Positions 11,613-22,279 of a DNA stretch of 64,000 nt are shown here, piece by piece. Source of the stretch: Cupriavidus taiwanensis (GTDB lineage: Bacteria > Pseudomonadota > Gammaproteobacteria > Burkholderiales > Burkholderiaceae); the NCBI RefSeq assembly GCF_900250115.1, contig NZ_LT984803.1:2879583-2943582 (forward strand). The letters are read 5' to 3'. The number at the start of each line of letters is the position of its first letter. Positions within the stretch are counted from its first letter, which is position 1. The position numbers and the translations under genes are program-made. A model generated the notes under the pieces. That model made no database searches. It saw only the letters and a list, made by a program, of their open reading frames with translations, and was not told the origin of the DNA.

Positions 11613-12944
11613 TTACTCCGCGCGAGGCAGGTCGAAGCTGAACGCGGCCCACTGGCCGAGCTCGCTCTCGGCAAACAGCTGGCCGCCGTGGCGCTCGATC
11701 ACGGCATAGCTGATCGAGAGCCCCAGGCCCAGGCCCTGCCCGACTTCACGGGTGGTGAAGAACGGCTCGAACACCCGCGCCAGGTGTTCCGCCGCGATGC
11801 CGGGGCCGTTGTCGCGCACGGTCACGTGCAAGCGGCCTTCGGTCCAGCGCACCGCGGTATGGATCGCGGGTTCGGTGGTGCCGGCCTTGCGCATGGCCAG
11901 CGCCGCGTTGGAAAACAGGTTGATCAGCACGCCGATGATGGCGGCCTCGTCGCCCAGCACCAGCGTGTCGGCGGGCAACTCGCGCGTCACCTTGACGCCG
12001 CGCAGCTCATGCGCGGTCAGGCGGATCGACGAATCCAGCGCCTTTTCGAACATGAACGGCGTGCCTTCCACCTCGGCGCCCGGCTTGCGGTAGGCGAAGG
12101 TCTTCAGGTCGGAAACGATATGCTGGATGCGCTGCATCCCCTGCTTGGCATCCACCAGGCATTCGGTCAGCGACTCGCTTTCCTTGGCCTGGGGTTCTTC
12201 CATCGCCACCTCGATCGCCATCAGGCAGAAGTTCACCGGATTGTTGACTTCATGCAGCAGACCCGCGGCCAGGGTACCGATCGCGGCCATCTTTTCCTGC
12301 TGCAGCATCTGGCCCTTGATATCGACCAGCTTGCGGTTGATGACCTCGAGTTCGGCGTTCTTCTCGGCCACCTCCGCCTTGAGGCGGAACAGCATGAAGC
12401 GCGCGCGCTCGTTGAAATAGGTGTAGACCGCGCTGGCCGCGGCGGCAAACAGCAGGAACAGCGAATTGACGATAAAGGTCCCGAGCGGCTCGATGCCGCC
12501 GGGATGAAACAGGCACGCCAGCACGTACAGCAGGTACGAAAGCACGCCGAATACCAGGTTCTGCCACAGGCCGAACGGCAGCGCGATGCCTGACGCGAAG
12601 ATGGCCAGGTTCAGTCCGACGTAGTACGGCGAATGCACGCCTTCAGTCTGCGAGATCATCCAGGCAATCATGATCTGCGGCAGCAGCAGCCAGGTCAGCG
12701 TCAGCCAGGGCGCGAAGCGGCGGCCGGCGGCGCTGTACAGGACCACCACGACCCCGGCGATCAGCATCGACACCACCACGCGCGCCACCGCGAAGGGAAA
12801 CTGCTGCTGCGGATACTGTCCGTAGTCGAGCCCGACGCCGAGCAGGACCAGCACGATCGCGGTGTAGGCGCCGCCGCGGCTGAAGGCCAGGCGGAAGTCG
12901 ACCAGTTCGGACTGGTAGCCGGCGTAGAGTTGGTTGGTGCTCAT
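11613..12944 (-). CDS. phcS: PhcS-like membrane sensor histidine kinase
   Basis: The 443-residue protein has about six hydrophobic helices in residues 25-175 and then a coiled linker (LKAEVAEKNAELEVINRKLV). The kinase core has H231 in AAGLLHEVNNPVNF, an N-box in GVLINLFSNAALAM, and G-boxes VRDNGPGIA and GLGLGLSISYAV. It should detect the fatty-acid-ester signal at the inner membrane and phosphorylate PhcR, as known in Ralstonia solanacearum. I chose the ATG at 12944 (MSTNQLYAGY), 22 bp after the phcB stop. A TTG at 12974 would extend the frame by 10 codons into phcB. The ligand specificity cannot be read from the sequence. Confidence 0.85.
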   Translation of the reverse strand: MSTNQLYAGYQSELVDFRLAFSRGGAYTAIVLVLLGVGLDYGQYPQQQFPFAVARVVVSMLIAGVVVVLYSAAGRRFAPWLTLTWLLLPQIMIAWMISQTEGVHSPYYVGLNLAIFASGIALPFGLWQNLVFGVLSYLLYVLACLFHPGGIEPLGTFIVNSLFLLFAAAASAVYTYFNERARFMLFRLKAEVAEKNAELEVINRKLVDIKGQMLQQEKMAAIGTLAAGLLHEVNNPVNFCLMAIEVAMEEPQAKESESLTECLVDAKQGMQRIQHIVSDLKTFAYRKPGAEVEGTPFMFEKALDSSIRLTAHELRGVKVTRELPADTLVLGDEAAIIGVLINLFSNAALAMRKAGTTEPAIHTAVRWTEGRLHVTVRDNGPGIAAEHLARVFEPFFTTREVGQGLGLGLSISYAVIERHGGQLFAESELGQWAAFSFDLPRAE

Positions 12945-12966
12945 GGCGTGGCCCGCGAGGACAGCC

Positions 12967-14358
12967 TCAGTCAATGGTGGCTTCCGCGAACACGTTGACC
13001 CCGGTGCTGTCGACGTAGACGCGGTGCGAATGCGAGTGTTCGGGCAGCAGTTGCGCCATGCCCGAATCGTCGCGATAGATCAGGTACCACTCGAGCAGGT
13101 GCTCCATGCCGAATTTCTCCGGATTGTCCGCATGGACGTTGGTCACCAGGATCTGGCCGCCAGGGCGCGAGCGCGAGGCGAAGTACGACAGCAGCCGGGC
13201 GCAGACCTTGTCCGACAGGTAGTCGAACAGGCCGGCACAGTAGACCGCGTCGAACTCGCGTGCGGCGGCATCGTCCGGCGAGATGCGACGCTTGAGCAGT
13301 TCATGCACCGACTGGTGCACCATCTCGACGGCAAACTTGTTGCCGGCGCTGTTGGCCGAGTGCTCGATCGACTTGCGCGTGTAGTCGAGCGTCTCTTCGC
13401 TGAAATCGACCAGCTGGAACGACAACAGCTCCGGGTTCGGGTATTCGCGCACGAAGCGCTGGATTTCGAAGGCGGGGCCGCAACCCACGTTGAGCACGCG
13501 GAACGGCCGCCCGGCGGCGCGCGCGCGCTCGGCCTGGCGCTTGAGGAAATCGATCAGCAGGTCGATGCGGTTGCGGTGCGCGGTCGCCACCGCCGCCTTC
13601 AGGAAGGCGGTATTGACGATCTGGAAATAGGTGGTCGGACCTTGTTGCGGATCCCCCAGGATCTGGTTCACCATTTCATAGTCGCCGGCATAGCCAAGCG
13701 GCTTGGTGAACGTGCGATAGACGAACGGCGCGCGCAGCAGCAACGGATGCAGCGCCGACTGCGCGTAGGTGCGGTGCACCGGTGCGATTTCGGCGTCCAC
13801 GCGCTGGGCTTCGCCCTCGAGCCAGTCCAGGTAGGTCTTGGTCTTGGCCATGATGGGCGTGGCCAGCTCGTAGAAGACGTCCTGGCGCAGCTTGCCTTCG
13901 GTCTTGGGCAGCGACTCGGTCAGGTCGACCTGCTCGACCCAGCGCGACACTTCGGACAGGAAGGCGCGCATCTCGTTGACCACGATCTGGTAGTCGCGCC
14001 GGATATTGAAGCGCGTGTCCCAATCCTGCACGAACAGCTCGGCTTCGCGCGCGACTGACTTGGGCTCGTTGTTGAGATCGGACAGTTCGCGCCACTCGTC
14101 GATCAGTGTCAGCGACACCACCGCGGTCAGGCCGGTGTTCACCAGGCTCATCACCACGGCCTTGCCGAGATAGGCATTCTTGGCGCCCATGCGGACGCTG
14201 AGCTCGCTCAGCACCTCGCTGACCTGCACGATCGAATACGGATTGTAGATTTCCATCACCAGAGACTTTCTCTGGAGATTGATGATCGTGCCCCGCACCT
14301 GCTCGCCCTGCGAGTTGCGGAAACTAACTACCGGATCGATTTGCGTTTTGGAGTACAC
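12967..14358 (-). CDS. phcB: PhcB-like SAM-dependent methyltransferase making the cell-density signal
   Basis: This 463-residue protein begins with a PilZ-like beta region (RGTIINLQRKSLVMEIYNPY) and ends in a class I methyltransferase domain with the SAM-binding motif RVLNVGCGPAFEI at about 287-299 and FDAVYCAGLFDYLSD. In Ralstonia, PhcB methylates a 3-hydroxy fatty acid to 3-hydroxypalmitic or 3-hydroxymyristic acid methyl ester, the Phc signal. The identical gene order with the sensor and both regulators downstream supports the call. The start is a GTG (MYSKTQIDP); the next in-frame ATG is 34 codons in and would cut the PilZ-like part. Which fatty acid is used here is unknown. Confidence 0.85.
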   Translation of the reverse strand: MYSKTQIDPVVSFRNSQGEQVRGTIINLQRKSLVMEIYNPYSIVQVSEVLSELSVRMGAKNAYLGKAVVMSLVNTGLTAVVSLTLIDEWRELSDLNNEPKSVAREAELFVQDWDTRFNIRRDYQIVVNEMRAFLSEVSRWVEQVDLTESLPKTEGKLRQDVFYELATPIMAKTKTYLDWLEGEAQRVDAEIAPVHRTYAQSALHPLLLRAPFVYRTFTKPLGYAGDYEMVNQILGDPQQGPTTYFQIVNTAFLKAAVATAHRNRIDLLIDFLKRQAERARAAGRPFRVLNVGCGPAFEIQRFVREYPNPELLSFQLVDFSEETLDYTRKSIEHSANSAGNKFAVEMVHQSVHELLKRRISPDDAAAREFDAVYCAGLFDYLSDKVCARLLSYFASRSRPGGQILVTNVHADNPEKFGMEHLLEWYLIYRDDSGMAQLLPEHSHSHRVYVDSTGVNVFAEATID

Positions 14359-14644
14359 GGTATAGCGCCAGGGAAAACCGGGAAACGCTGCGGGCCATAC
14401 AGCCAGGGCAGAACGGCCAGGTACAGCATGAGGGGCGAGGGGGTCGCGGGGATGGCTACCGGTATCGGGACATGCAGCGAATGCTCATAGTGATGCGCTC
14501 TGGCCAGTTGCGGGCATGGCTGCCCCCCGCCGTGGCAGGAGTCGCAATACCCCGGATCATGGTGATTGCCGCGGGCCATTGTACTGTGCTCGTCGCAACT
14601 CGCACAACAAAGTGCCTTGCGGTCCCCTCGCATGGTGCGATACA
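14359..14644. other. Intergenic region ahead of phcB
   Basis: About 350 bp separate phcB from the yceI gene upstream; the far end holds the yceI terminator. The rest must contain the phcB promoter and 5' leader, but I could not pick out a convincing -35/-10 pair. The open frames crossing it look like random GC-rich frames. Confidence 0.5.
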
Positions 14645-14672
14645 ACAAAAAAGGCCGGCATGCGCCGGCCTT
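14645..14672 (-). terminator. Rho-independent terminator after yceI
   Basis: Read leftwards, AAGGCCGGC and GCCGGCCTT form a 9-bp stem around a 4-nt loop and are followed by TTTT then GTTG. This closes the cytochrome b561/yceI operon before phcB. Confidence 0.85.
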
Positions 14673-14706
14673 GACAGCAGGTTGCCCGCCGCAGCGGGCC
14701 GCGCGC

Positions 14707-15297
14707 TCAGTCGGCGCGCACGCCTTCCACCTGGATGGCGAGCTTGACTTCGGGCCTGAAGCCCATCTTGACGCCATAGTCCAGGCCGAAATCGGCCCGG
14801 TTGAACTGGCCGACGGCGTCGGCGCCGCAGGCTTCGCGCTTGAGCATCGGGTGCTGGATGCACTTGAATTCGCGGATCTCGAGCTTGACCGGCTTGGACA
14901 CGCCGCGCAGCGTCAGCACGCCGTCGACCTCGGTCGGCACGTCGCCCTTGAACTTCGAGAACTTGCCCTTGTAGGTGGCCTCGGGGAAGGCTTGCACGTC
15001 GAACATGTCCGGGCCCTTGGCGTGCTGGTTCAGCTTGGGATTGCCGAAATCGATCGAAGCCGGGTCGATGTTGACCTCGACCGAGCCCGCCTTGGCGGCG
15101 CGGTCCAGCGTCACCACGCCGCTGGACTTGTCGAACTTGCCGCGCCAGGTCGACAGGCCGCCCAGGTGGTCGGCCTCGAAGCTGGGGTAGGTATGGGTCG
15201 GATCGAGGTTGTACGTCACGGTGTTGGCCGAAGCCACGCCGAAGGCGGCGGTTGCGGAAACGGCCGCGACGGCGGCAACGAGGGAACGCAGTTTCAT
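14707..15297 (-). CDS. YceI family periplasmic protein
   Basis: YceI-family proteins are periplasmic lipocalin-like barrels that bind polyisoprenoid lipids. The 196-residue product has a signal peptide (about residues 1-24, ending VASA before NTVTYNLD) and then the typical [19 protein letters not shown] and [13 protein letters not shown]. The ATG at 15297 follows a GGGAGAC ribosome binding site; a start 5 codons earlier is possible but unneeded. It is the last gene of a three-gene operon with a second, diverged yceI and a cytochrome b561, a recurrent combination that suggests a redox or quinone-linked envelope role. Two cysteines (CIQHPML...EACGADA) may form a disulfide. Confidence 0.88.
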   Translation of the reverse strand: MKLRSLVAAVAAVSATAAFGVASANTVTYNLDPTHTYPSFEADHLGGLSTWRGKFDKSSGVVTLDRAAKAGSVEVNIDPASIDFGNPKLNQHAKGPDMFDVQAFPEATYKGKFSKFKGDVPTEVDGVLTLRGVSKPVKLEIREFKCIQHPMLKREACGADAVGQFNRADFGLDYGVKMGFRPEVKLAIQVEGVRAD

Positions 15298-15372
15298 GGT
15301 GTCTCCCGACAAATCAGGGTTGGGATGGAGCGGTTCAGGTAAGTCCTGGGGTACGTCAGAGGTATGCCGGCC

Positions 15373-15954
15373 TTATTTCTTGGCCAGCACGATACGGAAT
15401 TTGATCTGGACATCATCGGCGACCACGGAGGTGTCCTTCCATTCGCCGTCGCCGATATTGAACGCGGTGCGCTTGATCGGCAGCGCGCCCTCGAACACCT
15501 GCGCGCCGCCCTCCTGGCGGTAGGTGGCGGGCACCACCACGTCCACGGTCTTGCCCTTGATGGTCAGCTTGCCGGCGACGTCGTACTTGCCCGGCGTGCC
15601 GTTCTTGATGCTGGTCGACTGGAACACCGCCTTGGGATACCTGGCGGCGTCGAACCAGTCCTTGCCCTTCACTTCCTTGGTGGTCTCGGCATCGCCGATC
15701 TCGAAGCTGGCCACGTCGATCTCGATCTTGGCCGTCGAGGTCGCCAGCTTGGCGGGGTCGAAGCTGACGTTGGCGTCGAATTTCCTGAACTTGCCCTCCA
15801 TCGGCACGCCGATCTGGCGCGCCACCGCGGTCACCGAACTCCTGGCGGCGTCGACCTGGGCCCAGGCCAGGTTGGCGGCGATGCCGGTGGCGGCCAGCAC
15901 GGCGGCCAGGCTGGCGCGGATAGTGGCCGAGCCGCGGCGGGAATTGCGTTTCAT
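15373..15954 (-). CDS. YceI family periplasmic protein (second copy)
   Basis: This is a second YceI protein of 193 residues with an N-terminal signal peptide (residues about 1-32, ending AWA before QVDAARSS). The barrel segments include AVARQIGVPMEGKFRKFDA and KDWFDAARYPKAVFQST. It is clearly paralogous to its neighbour but strongly diverged, lacking the cysteine pair. A good AGGAG site precedes the ATG. It lies between the cytochrome b561 gene and the other yceI with short gaps of 66 and 75 bp, so all three are probably one transcript. Confidence 0.87.
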   Translation of the reverse strand: MKRNSRRGSATIRASLAAVLAATGIAANLAWAQVDAARSSVTAVARQIGVPMEGKFRKFDANVSFDPAKLATSTAKIEIDVASFEIGDAETTKEVKGKDWFDAARYPKAVFQSTSIKNGTPGKYDVAGKLTIKGKTVDVVVPATYRQEGGAQVFEGALPIKRTAFNIGDGEWKDTSVVADDVQIKFRIVLAKK

Positions 15955-16020
15955 CTGAGAAAACTCCTGTCAGGGACGGCGCAACGGCGCCGCGGTACGA
16001 AAATGATTGGCGCGCCAGGC

Positions 16021-16575
16021 TCAGCGCAGGAACGGCAGCATCCGGCCCAGCGTGCCGTCACGGTCGACAAACTGGTGTTTCACCGCCGCCGCCGCATGGA
16101 CAACGACCACTGCGGCCATCAGGTAGTTCAGCCAGATATGGGTGAACTTCAGCACGTCCTTGAGCGCATCGCTTTTCTCGATCAGCGCCGGCATCTTCCA
16201 CAGGCCCAGGTACACCACCGGCACGCCCGCGGCCGAGCTGTACAGGTAGCCGCTGATCGGCACGATCACGATCAGCAGGTACAGCAGGTGGTGGGCCCCG
16301 GCCGCGGCCCTGGCCTGCCACGCCGGGGTACCGGGCGCGACCGGCGGCGCGGCGTGGGTGGCGCGCCACAGCACGCGCAGCAGGGCGATGGCGAAGATCG
16401 TCACGCCCAGCCACTTGTGCCAGGAGTACAGCTTGAGCTTGGTCGGCGTCAGCCCGGGAATGCCGGTCATGTAGAGGCCCAGCCCGAACGCGGCAAAGAT
16501 GGCCAGCGCCACCAGCCAGTGCAGGGCGATCGCGGTGGCACCATAGCCGGCGGGGGCATTGGCGGTAGAACGCAT
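16021..16575 (-). CDS. Cytochrome b561 family protein
   Basis: The 184-residue protein has four transmembrane helices with paired histidines suited to bind two b hemes: H19 in IALHWLVALAIF, H53 in YSWHKWLG, H94/H95 in GAHHLLYLL and H144 in FTHIWLNYL. CybB-type proteins transfer electrons from quinol in the inner membrane. It is the first gene of the operon with the two yceI genes, an arrangement seen in many bacteria, where YceI may bind an isoprenoid such as a quinone; that functional link is inference. It resembles E. coli CybB in length and helix layout. Confidence 0.9.
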   Translation of the reverse strand: MRSTANAPAGYGATAIALHWLVALAIFAAFGLGLYMTGIPGLTPTKLKLYSWHKWLGVTIFAIALLRVLWRATHAAPPVAPGTPAWQARAAAGAHHLLYLLIVIVPISGYLYSSAAGVPVVYLGLWKMPALIEKSDALKDVLKFTHIWLNYLMAAVVVVHAAAAVKHQFVDRDGTLGRMLPFLR

Positions 16576-16783
16576 CGGATTCCTCTCGCCCGCGGCACGG
16601 GCGTTTCACAATTTTGGGGAAGGCAACGGCCGGATCCACCCGCCCGTGCGCTGACGATTCTCGCATTATTGCGGCCGGATGTGCGCCGGTGCAGGACAGT
16701 CCTTCATTAAGTTATTCAAATGCTTTGAAGCGACATTCCGGCGCAAGCGCCACAACGGTGGCCCGCAGGCAGCCGAGCATGCC

Positions 16784-16816
16784 CAAAACAAAAAAGCCAT
16801 CCCGCGGGATGGCTTT
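16784..16816 (-). terminator. Rho-independent terminator after purB
   Basis: Read leftwards, AAAGCCATCCC/GGGATGGCTTT pairs around a 2-nt CG centre, followed by TTTTTTG. It lies 40 bp past the purB stop. The remaining 200 bp up to the cytochrome b561 start hold a short AT-richer stretch (about 16700-16735) but no gene I can support. Confidence 0.88.
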
Positions 16817-16854
16817 CCGTTGCGACCGCCGGCTGGCGGCGGCAAGACGTGGCG

Positions 16855-18492
<1,638 letters not shown>

Positions 18493-18558
18493 TTATGAAG
18501 TGCATCGGGCAAGCCATCGCTGCCTCCCCGCCGCCGAGCGACGATGCACTTCATAACA
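18493..18558. repeat. Perfect 16-bp inverted repeat upstream of gst
   Basis: GTTATGAAGTGCATCG at 18493-18508 is exactly complementary to CGATGCACTTCATAAC at 18543-18558, separated by 34 bp. It lies downstream of a TATACT box and ends 8 bp before the ribosome binding site (GGGGAG) of the glutathione S-transferase gene. There is no T-run, so it does not look like a terminator. It may be an mRNA hairpin or a regulator-binding dyad; function unknown. Confidence 0.85.
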
Positions 18559-18574
18559 AGCTCAAGGGGAGAAC

Positions 18575-19189
18575 ATGAAGCTGTATGCATCCCGGACCAG
18601 TCCATACGCGCGCAAGGTGCGCGTGGTGATGGCGGAGAAGAAGATCGAGTGCCAGCTGATCGAAGAGGACGTCTGGTCGCCCGAATCCCGGATCGGCCAG
18701 TACAACCCGCTGGGCAAGGTGCCGTGCCTGGTGATGGAAGACGGCGGCGCGATCTTCGACTCGCGCGTGATCGTCGAGTATGTCGACACGCTCACGCCGG
18801 TCAGCCGGCTGATCCCGCAGGGCGGGCGCGAGCGCCTGGAAGTACGTTGCTGGGAGGCCCTCGCCGACGGCCTGCTCGACGCCGCGCTGCTGGTGCGCCT
18901 GGAGGCCACCCAGCGCGAGCCGCACGAGCGCAGCGAGCGCTGGGTGCAGCGCCAGCGCGGCAAGATCGACGCGGCACTGGTGGCCATGGCCCATGGCCTG
19001 GCCGACCGCCCGTTCTGCACCGGCACGCACTACTCGCTGGCCGACGTGGCGGTGGGCTGCGCGCTGTCCTACCTGGACTTCCGCTTCCCGGACATCGCCT
19101 GGCGCGAACGCCATCCCAACCTGGCGGCGCTGGAGGAAAAGCTGTCGAAGCGCCAGTCGTTCATCGATACCGAGCCGCCGCGGGGATAA
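18575..19189 (+). CDS. Glutathione S-transferase family protein
   Basis: The 204-residue protein has a thioredoxin-like N-terminal domain (MKLYASRTSPYARKVRVVMA; the serine in TSPYARK is the likely catalytic or glutathione-contacting residue), the conserved cis-proline in GKVPCLVMEDG and the DSRVIVEYVDT glutathione contact. The all-helical C-terminal domain holds THYSLADVAVGCALSYLDFR. It is of the bacterial YibF-like or beta-type class and is probably cytosolic; the substrate cannot be told. A strong AAGGGGAG site precedes the ATG. It is convergent with mnmA. Confidence 0.9.
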   Translation: MKLYASRTSPYARKVRVVMAEKKIECQLIEEDVWSPESRIGQYNPLGKVPCLVMEDGGAIFDSRVIVEYVDTLTPVSRLIPQGGRERLEVRCWEALADGLLDAALLVRLEATQREPHERSERWVQRQRGKIDAALVAMAHGLADRPFCTGTHYSLADVAVGCALSYLDFRFPDIAWRERHPNLAALEEKLSKRQSFIDTEPPRG

Positions 19190-19223
19190 ACGCCGGCGCC
19201 CGTGGCTACCCTATTGCCTGCTT

Positions 19224-19246
19224 CCTCTCCCCCAAGCGGGAGAGGG
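19224..19246. repeat. Dispersed CCTCTCCC/GGGAGAGG palindrome, copy 1
   Basis: The sequence CCTCTCCCCCAAGCGGGAGAGG is an imperfect palindrome in the 93 bp between the convergent ends of gst and mnmA. Closely related palindromes occur at 22652-22675 and 29702-29818, always between genes, so this is a member of a dispersed repeat family. It might also act as a bidirectional terminator stem. Confidence 0.75.
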
Positions 19247-19282
19247 AAACAAACCGCGAGCGGCTTACTGCGGCGACGGCAC

Positions 19283-20368
19283 TTACTGGATGATCCCGCC
19301 CCCCAGGCAGATCTCGCCGTCATACAGCACCGCCGACTGCCCGGGCGTGACCGCCCATTGCGGCTCGGCAAACGACAGCGTCAGCGCCTGCGCGTCGACC
19401 GCCTGCACCGTGCAGGCGGCATCGCTCTGGCGATAGCGGGTCTTGGCCGCCATCGCCGCCCCCGCCGCAGGCGGCTCGCCGGCCACCCAGGACAGGTCCG
19501 ACGCGGTCAGCACGGGCGTCAGCAGCCACGGATGGTCGTGGCCCTGCACCACGTAAAGCGTATTGTTGGCCATGTCCTTGCGCGCGACATACCAGGCATC
19601 GCCGTTGCCGTCGCGGCTGCCGCCCAGGCCGATGCCCTTGCGCTGGCCCAGCGTATAGAACGCCAGCCCGATATGCTCGCCGACCACCTTGCCCTCGGGC
19701 GTCTTCATCGGCCCCGGTTTGGTCGGCAGGTAGCGGTTGAGGAAGTCGCGGAACGGGCGCTCGCCGATAAAGCAGATCCCGGTCGAATCCTTCTTTTTGG
19801 CGTTGGGCAGGCCGATCTCGGCGGCGATCTCGCGCACGCGCGTCTTCGGGATCTCGCCCAGCGGGAACAGCGTGCGCGACAGCTGCGCCTGGTTCAGCCG
19901 GTGCAGGAAGTAGCTCTGGTCCTTGGTATGGTCGAGCGCCTTGAGCAGCTCGAAGCGGCCGGCCGCATTCTGGCGCACGCGCGCATAGTGGCCGGTGGCG
20001 ATGGTCTCGGCGCCCAGCGACATGGCGTGGTCCAGGAACGCCTTGAACTTGATCTCGGCATTGCACAGCACATCCGGGTTGGGCGTGCGGCCGGCCGAGT
20101 ATTCGCGCAGGAAGTCGGCGAAGACGCGATCCTTGTACTCGGCGGCGAAGTTGACCGCCTCCACGTCGACGCCGATCAGGTCGGCCACCGAGACCACGTC
20201 GAGCCAGTCCTGGCGCGTGGAGCAGTATTCGCTGTCGTCATCGTCTTCCCAGTTCTTCATGAACAGGCCGATGACCTCATAGCCCTGCTGCTTGAGCAGC
20301 CACGCGGTGACCGACGAATCGACCCCGCCGGACATCCCCACCACGACACGCTTTGCGGCACCGCTCAC
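19283..20368 (-). CDS. mnmA: tRNA-specific 2-thiouridylase MnmA
   Basis: MnmA adds sulfur to U34 of tRNA-Lys, -Glu and -Gln using a persulfide relay and ATP. The 361-residue protein has the PP-loop GMSGGVDSS near the start, the first catalytic cysteine in [14 protein letters not shown] and the second in [13 protein letters not shown], plus [15 protein letters not shown] set the start at a GTG (20368) whose codon overlaps the nudJ stop as GTGA, leaving [12 protein letters not shown] at the expected distance. A longer upstream frame overlaps nudJ and is not family-like. The nudJ-mnmA order is also found in E. coli. Confidence 0.94.
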   Translation of the reverse strand: MSGAAKRVVVGMSGGVDSSVTAWLLKQQGYEVIGLFMKNWEDDDDSEYCSTRQDWLDVVSVADLIGVDVEAVNFAAEYKDRVFADFLREYSAGRTPNPDVLCNAEIKFKAFLDHAMSLGAETIATGHYARVRQNAAGRFELLKALDHTKDQSYFLHRLNQAQLSRTLFPLGEIPKTRVREIAAEIGLPNAKKKDSTGICFIGERPFRDFLNRYLPTKPGPMKTPEGKVVGEHIGLAFYTLGQRKGIGLGGSRDGNGDAWYVARKDMANNTLYVVQGHDHPWLLTPVLTASDLSWVAGEPPAAGAAMAAKTRYRQSDAACTVQAVDAQALTLSFAEPQWAVTPGQSAVLYDGEICLGGGIIQ

Positions 20369-20856
20369 GACTGCGCCCCCGCCTGCAGCACGGACGGGTG
20401 CGTGTACAGTGCGTCCAGCGCAAAGCGCTTGCCGGCCAGGTAGTCGTCCACGCACGCCATCACCAGCGGCGAGCGATGCCGCTCCGGGCACGCGCGCAGC
20501 TCGTCGGCACCCATCCAGACCGTGCGCACGATGCCGGTGTCGAGCTGGCGGCCGGCGTCGAGCGAGCCGAGGTCGCCGGTAAAGGCAAAGCGCACGTAGG
20601 TCACGTCGCCACCGGTGCGCGACGACAGCGAACGCCCCATGTAGCAGCCCAGCAGCGCGCGCGGCTCGAAGGTGTGGGCGGTTTCTTCCAGGGTTTCGCG
20701 GATCACGGCGCGGATCAGGCTTTCGCCCGGATCCAGGTGCCCCGCGGGCTGGTTCAGGCGCAGCCCGTCGGCGGTTTCCTCTTCCACCAGCAGGAACCGG
20801 CCGCCGCGTTCGATCACGGCGGCAACGGTCACGCTGGCATTCCAGTCACTTGACAT
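20365..20856 (-). CDS. nudJ: NUDIX hydrolase, NudJ-like
   Basis: The 163-residue protein carries the Nudix box in [20 protein letters not shown] (residues about 39-58), with the usual final glycine replaced by alanine, and binds Mg for pyrophosphate hydrolysis. The N-terminal part [18 protein letters not shown] and the pattern of [10 protein letters not shown] resemble E. coli NudJ, a phosphatase acting on thiamine pyrophosphate precursors and nucleoside phosphates. The immediate downstream mnmA, overlapping by 4 bp, matches the E. coli nudJ-mnmA pair. The exact substrate is inferred from synteny only. Confidence 0.85.
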   Translation of the reverse strand: MSSDWNASVTVAAVIERGGRFLLVEEETADGLRLNQPAGHLDPGESLIRAVIRETLEETAHTFEPRALLGCYMGRSLSSRTGGDVTYVRFAFTGDLGSLDAGRQLDTGIVRTVWMGADELRACPERHRSPLVMACVDDYLAGKRFALDALYTHPSVLQAGAQS

Positions 20857-21100
20857 GATGCTTATTTTTTAGGCAATGCCGCATTCTACCGGTTGCCGGC
20901 CCATCGTGCAGCCCGGCGGGGCCGGCACCGGCGCGCCACCCAGGCGCGGCAAAAGCCGACCGGCCGGTCACCATAGCAAGTCAGATTCCTGTAAGCTGCG
21001 GAAAAATTGTGCGCTGCGGCTTAACCCGTTCCGGCAGCGCGCACGGGCCAGACGTCGGTCCGCCAACCAGACAAGACGCCAGCTAAAGGAGAAATTGACG

Positions 21101-22222
21101 ATGTACATCGGCATCCCGCAGGAGACGCGGGCCGGCGAGACTCGCGTCGCCGCCACCCCGGAGACCGTCAAGAAATACGTCGCCCAGGGCCACAAGGTGG
21201 TCGTTCAGGCCGGCGCCGGCCTGAGCGCCAGCCAGCCCGACAGCGCGTATGAGGCGGTCGGCGCCACCATCGGCAGCGCCGCCGACGCGCTCGGCGCGCA
21301 ACTGGTGCTGAAGGTGCGCGCGCCCGAGGCCGCCGAACTGGCGCAGATGAAGCCCGGCGCGGTGCTGGTGGGCATGCTCAACCCGTTCGATACCGAGAAC
21401 AACGCGCGCATGTCGGCCGCCAACATCACCGCCTTCGCGCTCGAGGCCGCGCCGCGCACCACGCGCGCGCAGAGCATGGACGTGCTGTCGTCACAGGCCA
21501 ATATCGCCGGCTACAAGGCCGTGCTGGTGGCCGCGCACCACTACCAGCGCTTCATGCCGATGCTGATGACCGCCGCCGGCACCGTCAAGGCCGCGCGCGT
21601 GCTGATCCTGGGCGCCGGCGTGGCCGGCCTGCAGGCAATCGCCACCGCCAAGCGCCTGGGCGCGGTGATCGAAGCCTCGGACGTGCGCCCCGCGGTCAAG
21701 GAGCAGATCGAATCGCTCGGCGGCAAGTTCCTCGACGTGCCGTTCCTGACCGACGAAGAGCGCGAGATCGCGCAGGGCGTAGGCGGCTATGCGCGCCCGA
21801 TGCCGCCGGACTGGATGAAGCGCCAGGCCGAGCTGGTGCACCAGCGCGCGCTCCAGGCCGACATCGTCATCACCACCGCGCTGATTCCGGGCCGCAAGGC
21901 GCCGGTGCTGCTGCAGGAAGCCACCGTGGCGCAGATGAAGCCCGGCTCGGTGGTGGTGGACCTGGCCGCCGCGCAGGGCGGCAACTGCCCGCTGACGGTG
22001 GCCGACCAGGTGGTCAACCACAACGGCGTGATCCTGATCGGCCATACCAACCTGGCCAGCATGGTCGCGGCCGACGCCTCGGCGCTCTATGCGCGCAACG
22101 TGCTGGACTTCCTCAAGCTGGTCATCGACAAGGACGGCCAGTTCACGCTCAACCTCGAAGATGACATCGTCGCCGCCTGCCTGATGTGCAGGGACGGCCA
22201 GGTCGTGCGCGAGGCGGCGTAA
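21101..22222 (+). CDS. pntAA: NAD(P) transhydrogenase alpha subunit, part 1 (soluble NAD-binding domain)
   Basis: This 373-residue protein is domain I of proton-translocating transhydrogenase, which binds NAD(H) and transfers hydride to NADP+ on PntB. It begins MYIGIPQETRAGETRVAATP, has the RQD-loop-like segment SSQANIAGYKAVL, and the nucleotide fold VLILGAGVAGLQAIATAKRLGA. An AAAGGAGA site precedes the ATG at 21101. As in many bacteria the alpha subunit is split: the membrane part is encoded separately by pntAB. Here panD lies between the two. The 244 bp upstream hold the presumed promoter, which I could not define. Confidence 0.94.
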   Translation: MYIGIPQETRAGETRVAATPETVKKYVAQGHKVVVQAGAGLSASQPDSAYEAVGATIGSAADALGAQLVLKVRAPEAAELAQMKPGAVLVGMLNPFDTENNARMSAANITAFALEAAPRTTRAQSMDVLSSQANIAGYKAVLVAAHHYQRFMPMLMTAAGTVKAARVLILGAGVAGLQAIATAKRLGAVIEASDVRPAVKEQIESLGGKFLDVPFLTDEEREIAQGVGGYARPMPPDWMKRQAELVHQRALQADIVITTALIPGRKAPVLLQEATVAQMKPGSVVVDLAAAQGGNCPLTVADQVVNHNGVILIGHTNLASMVAADASALYARNVLDFLKLVIDKDGQFTLNLEDDIVAACLMCRDGQVVREAA

Positions 22223-22279
22223 CTCCAACGGGCGCAGCGCGCCCACTGCTTTCGCTTCAGATATAAGGACGTATCACCC

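Noticed and set aside
14358..14358. PhcB started at the first internal ATG (residue 35)
   Set aside because: This would remove most of the PilZ-like region, which reads as real protein sequence; the GTG start keeps it.
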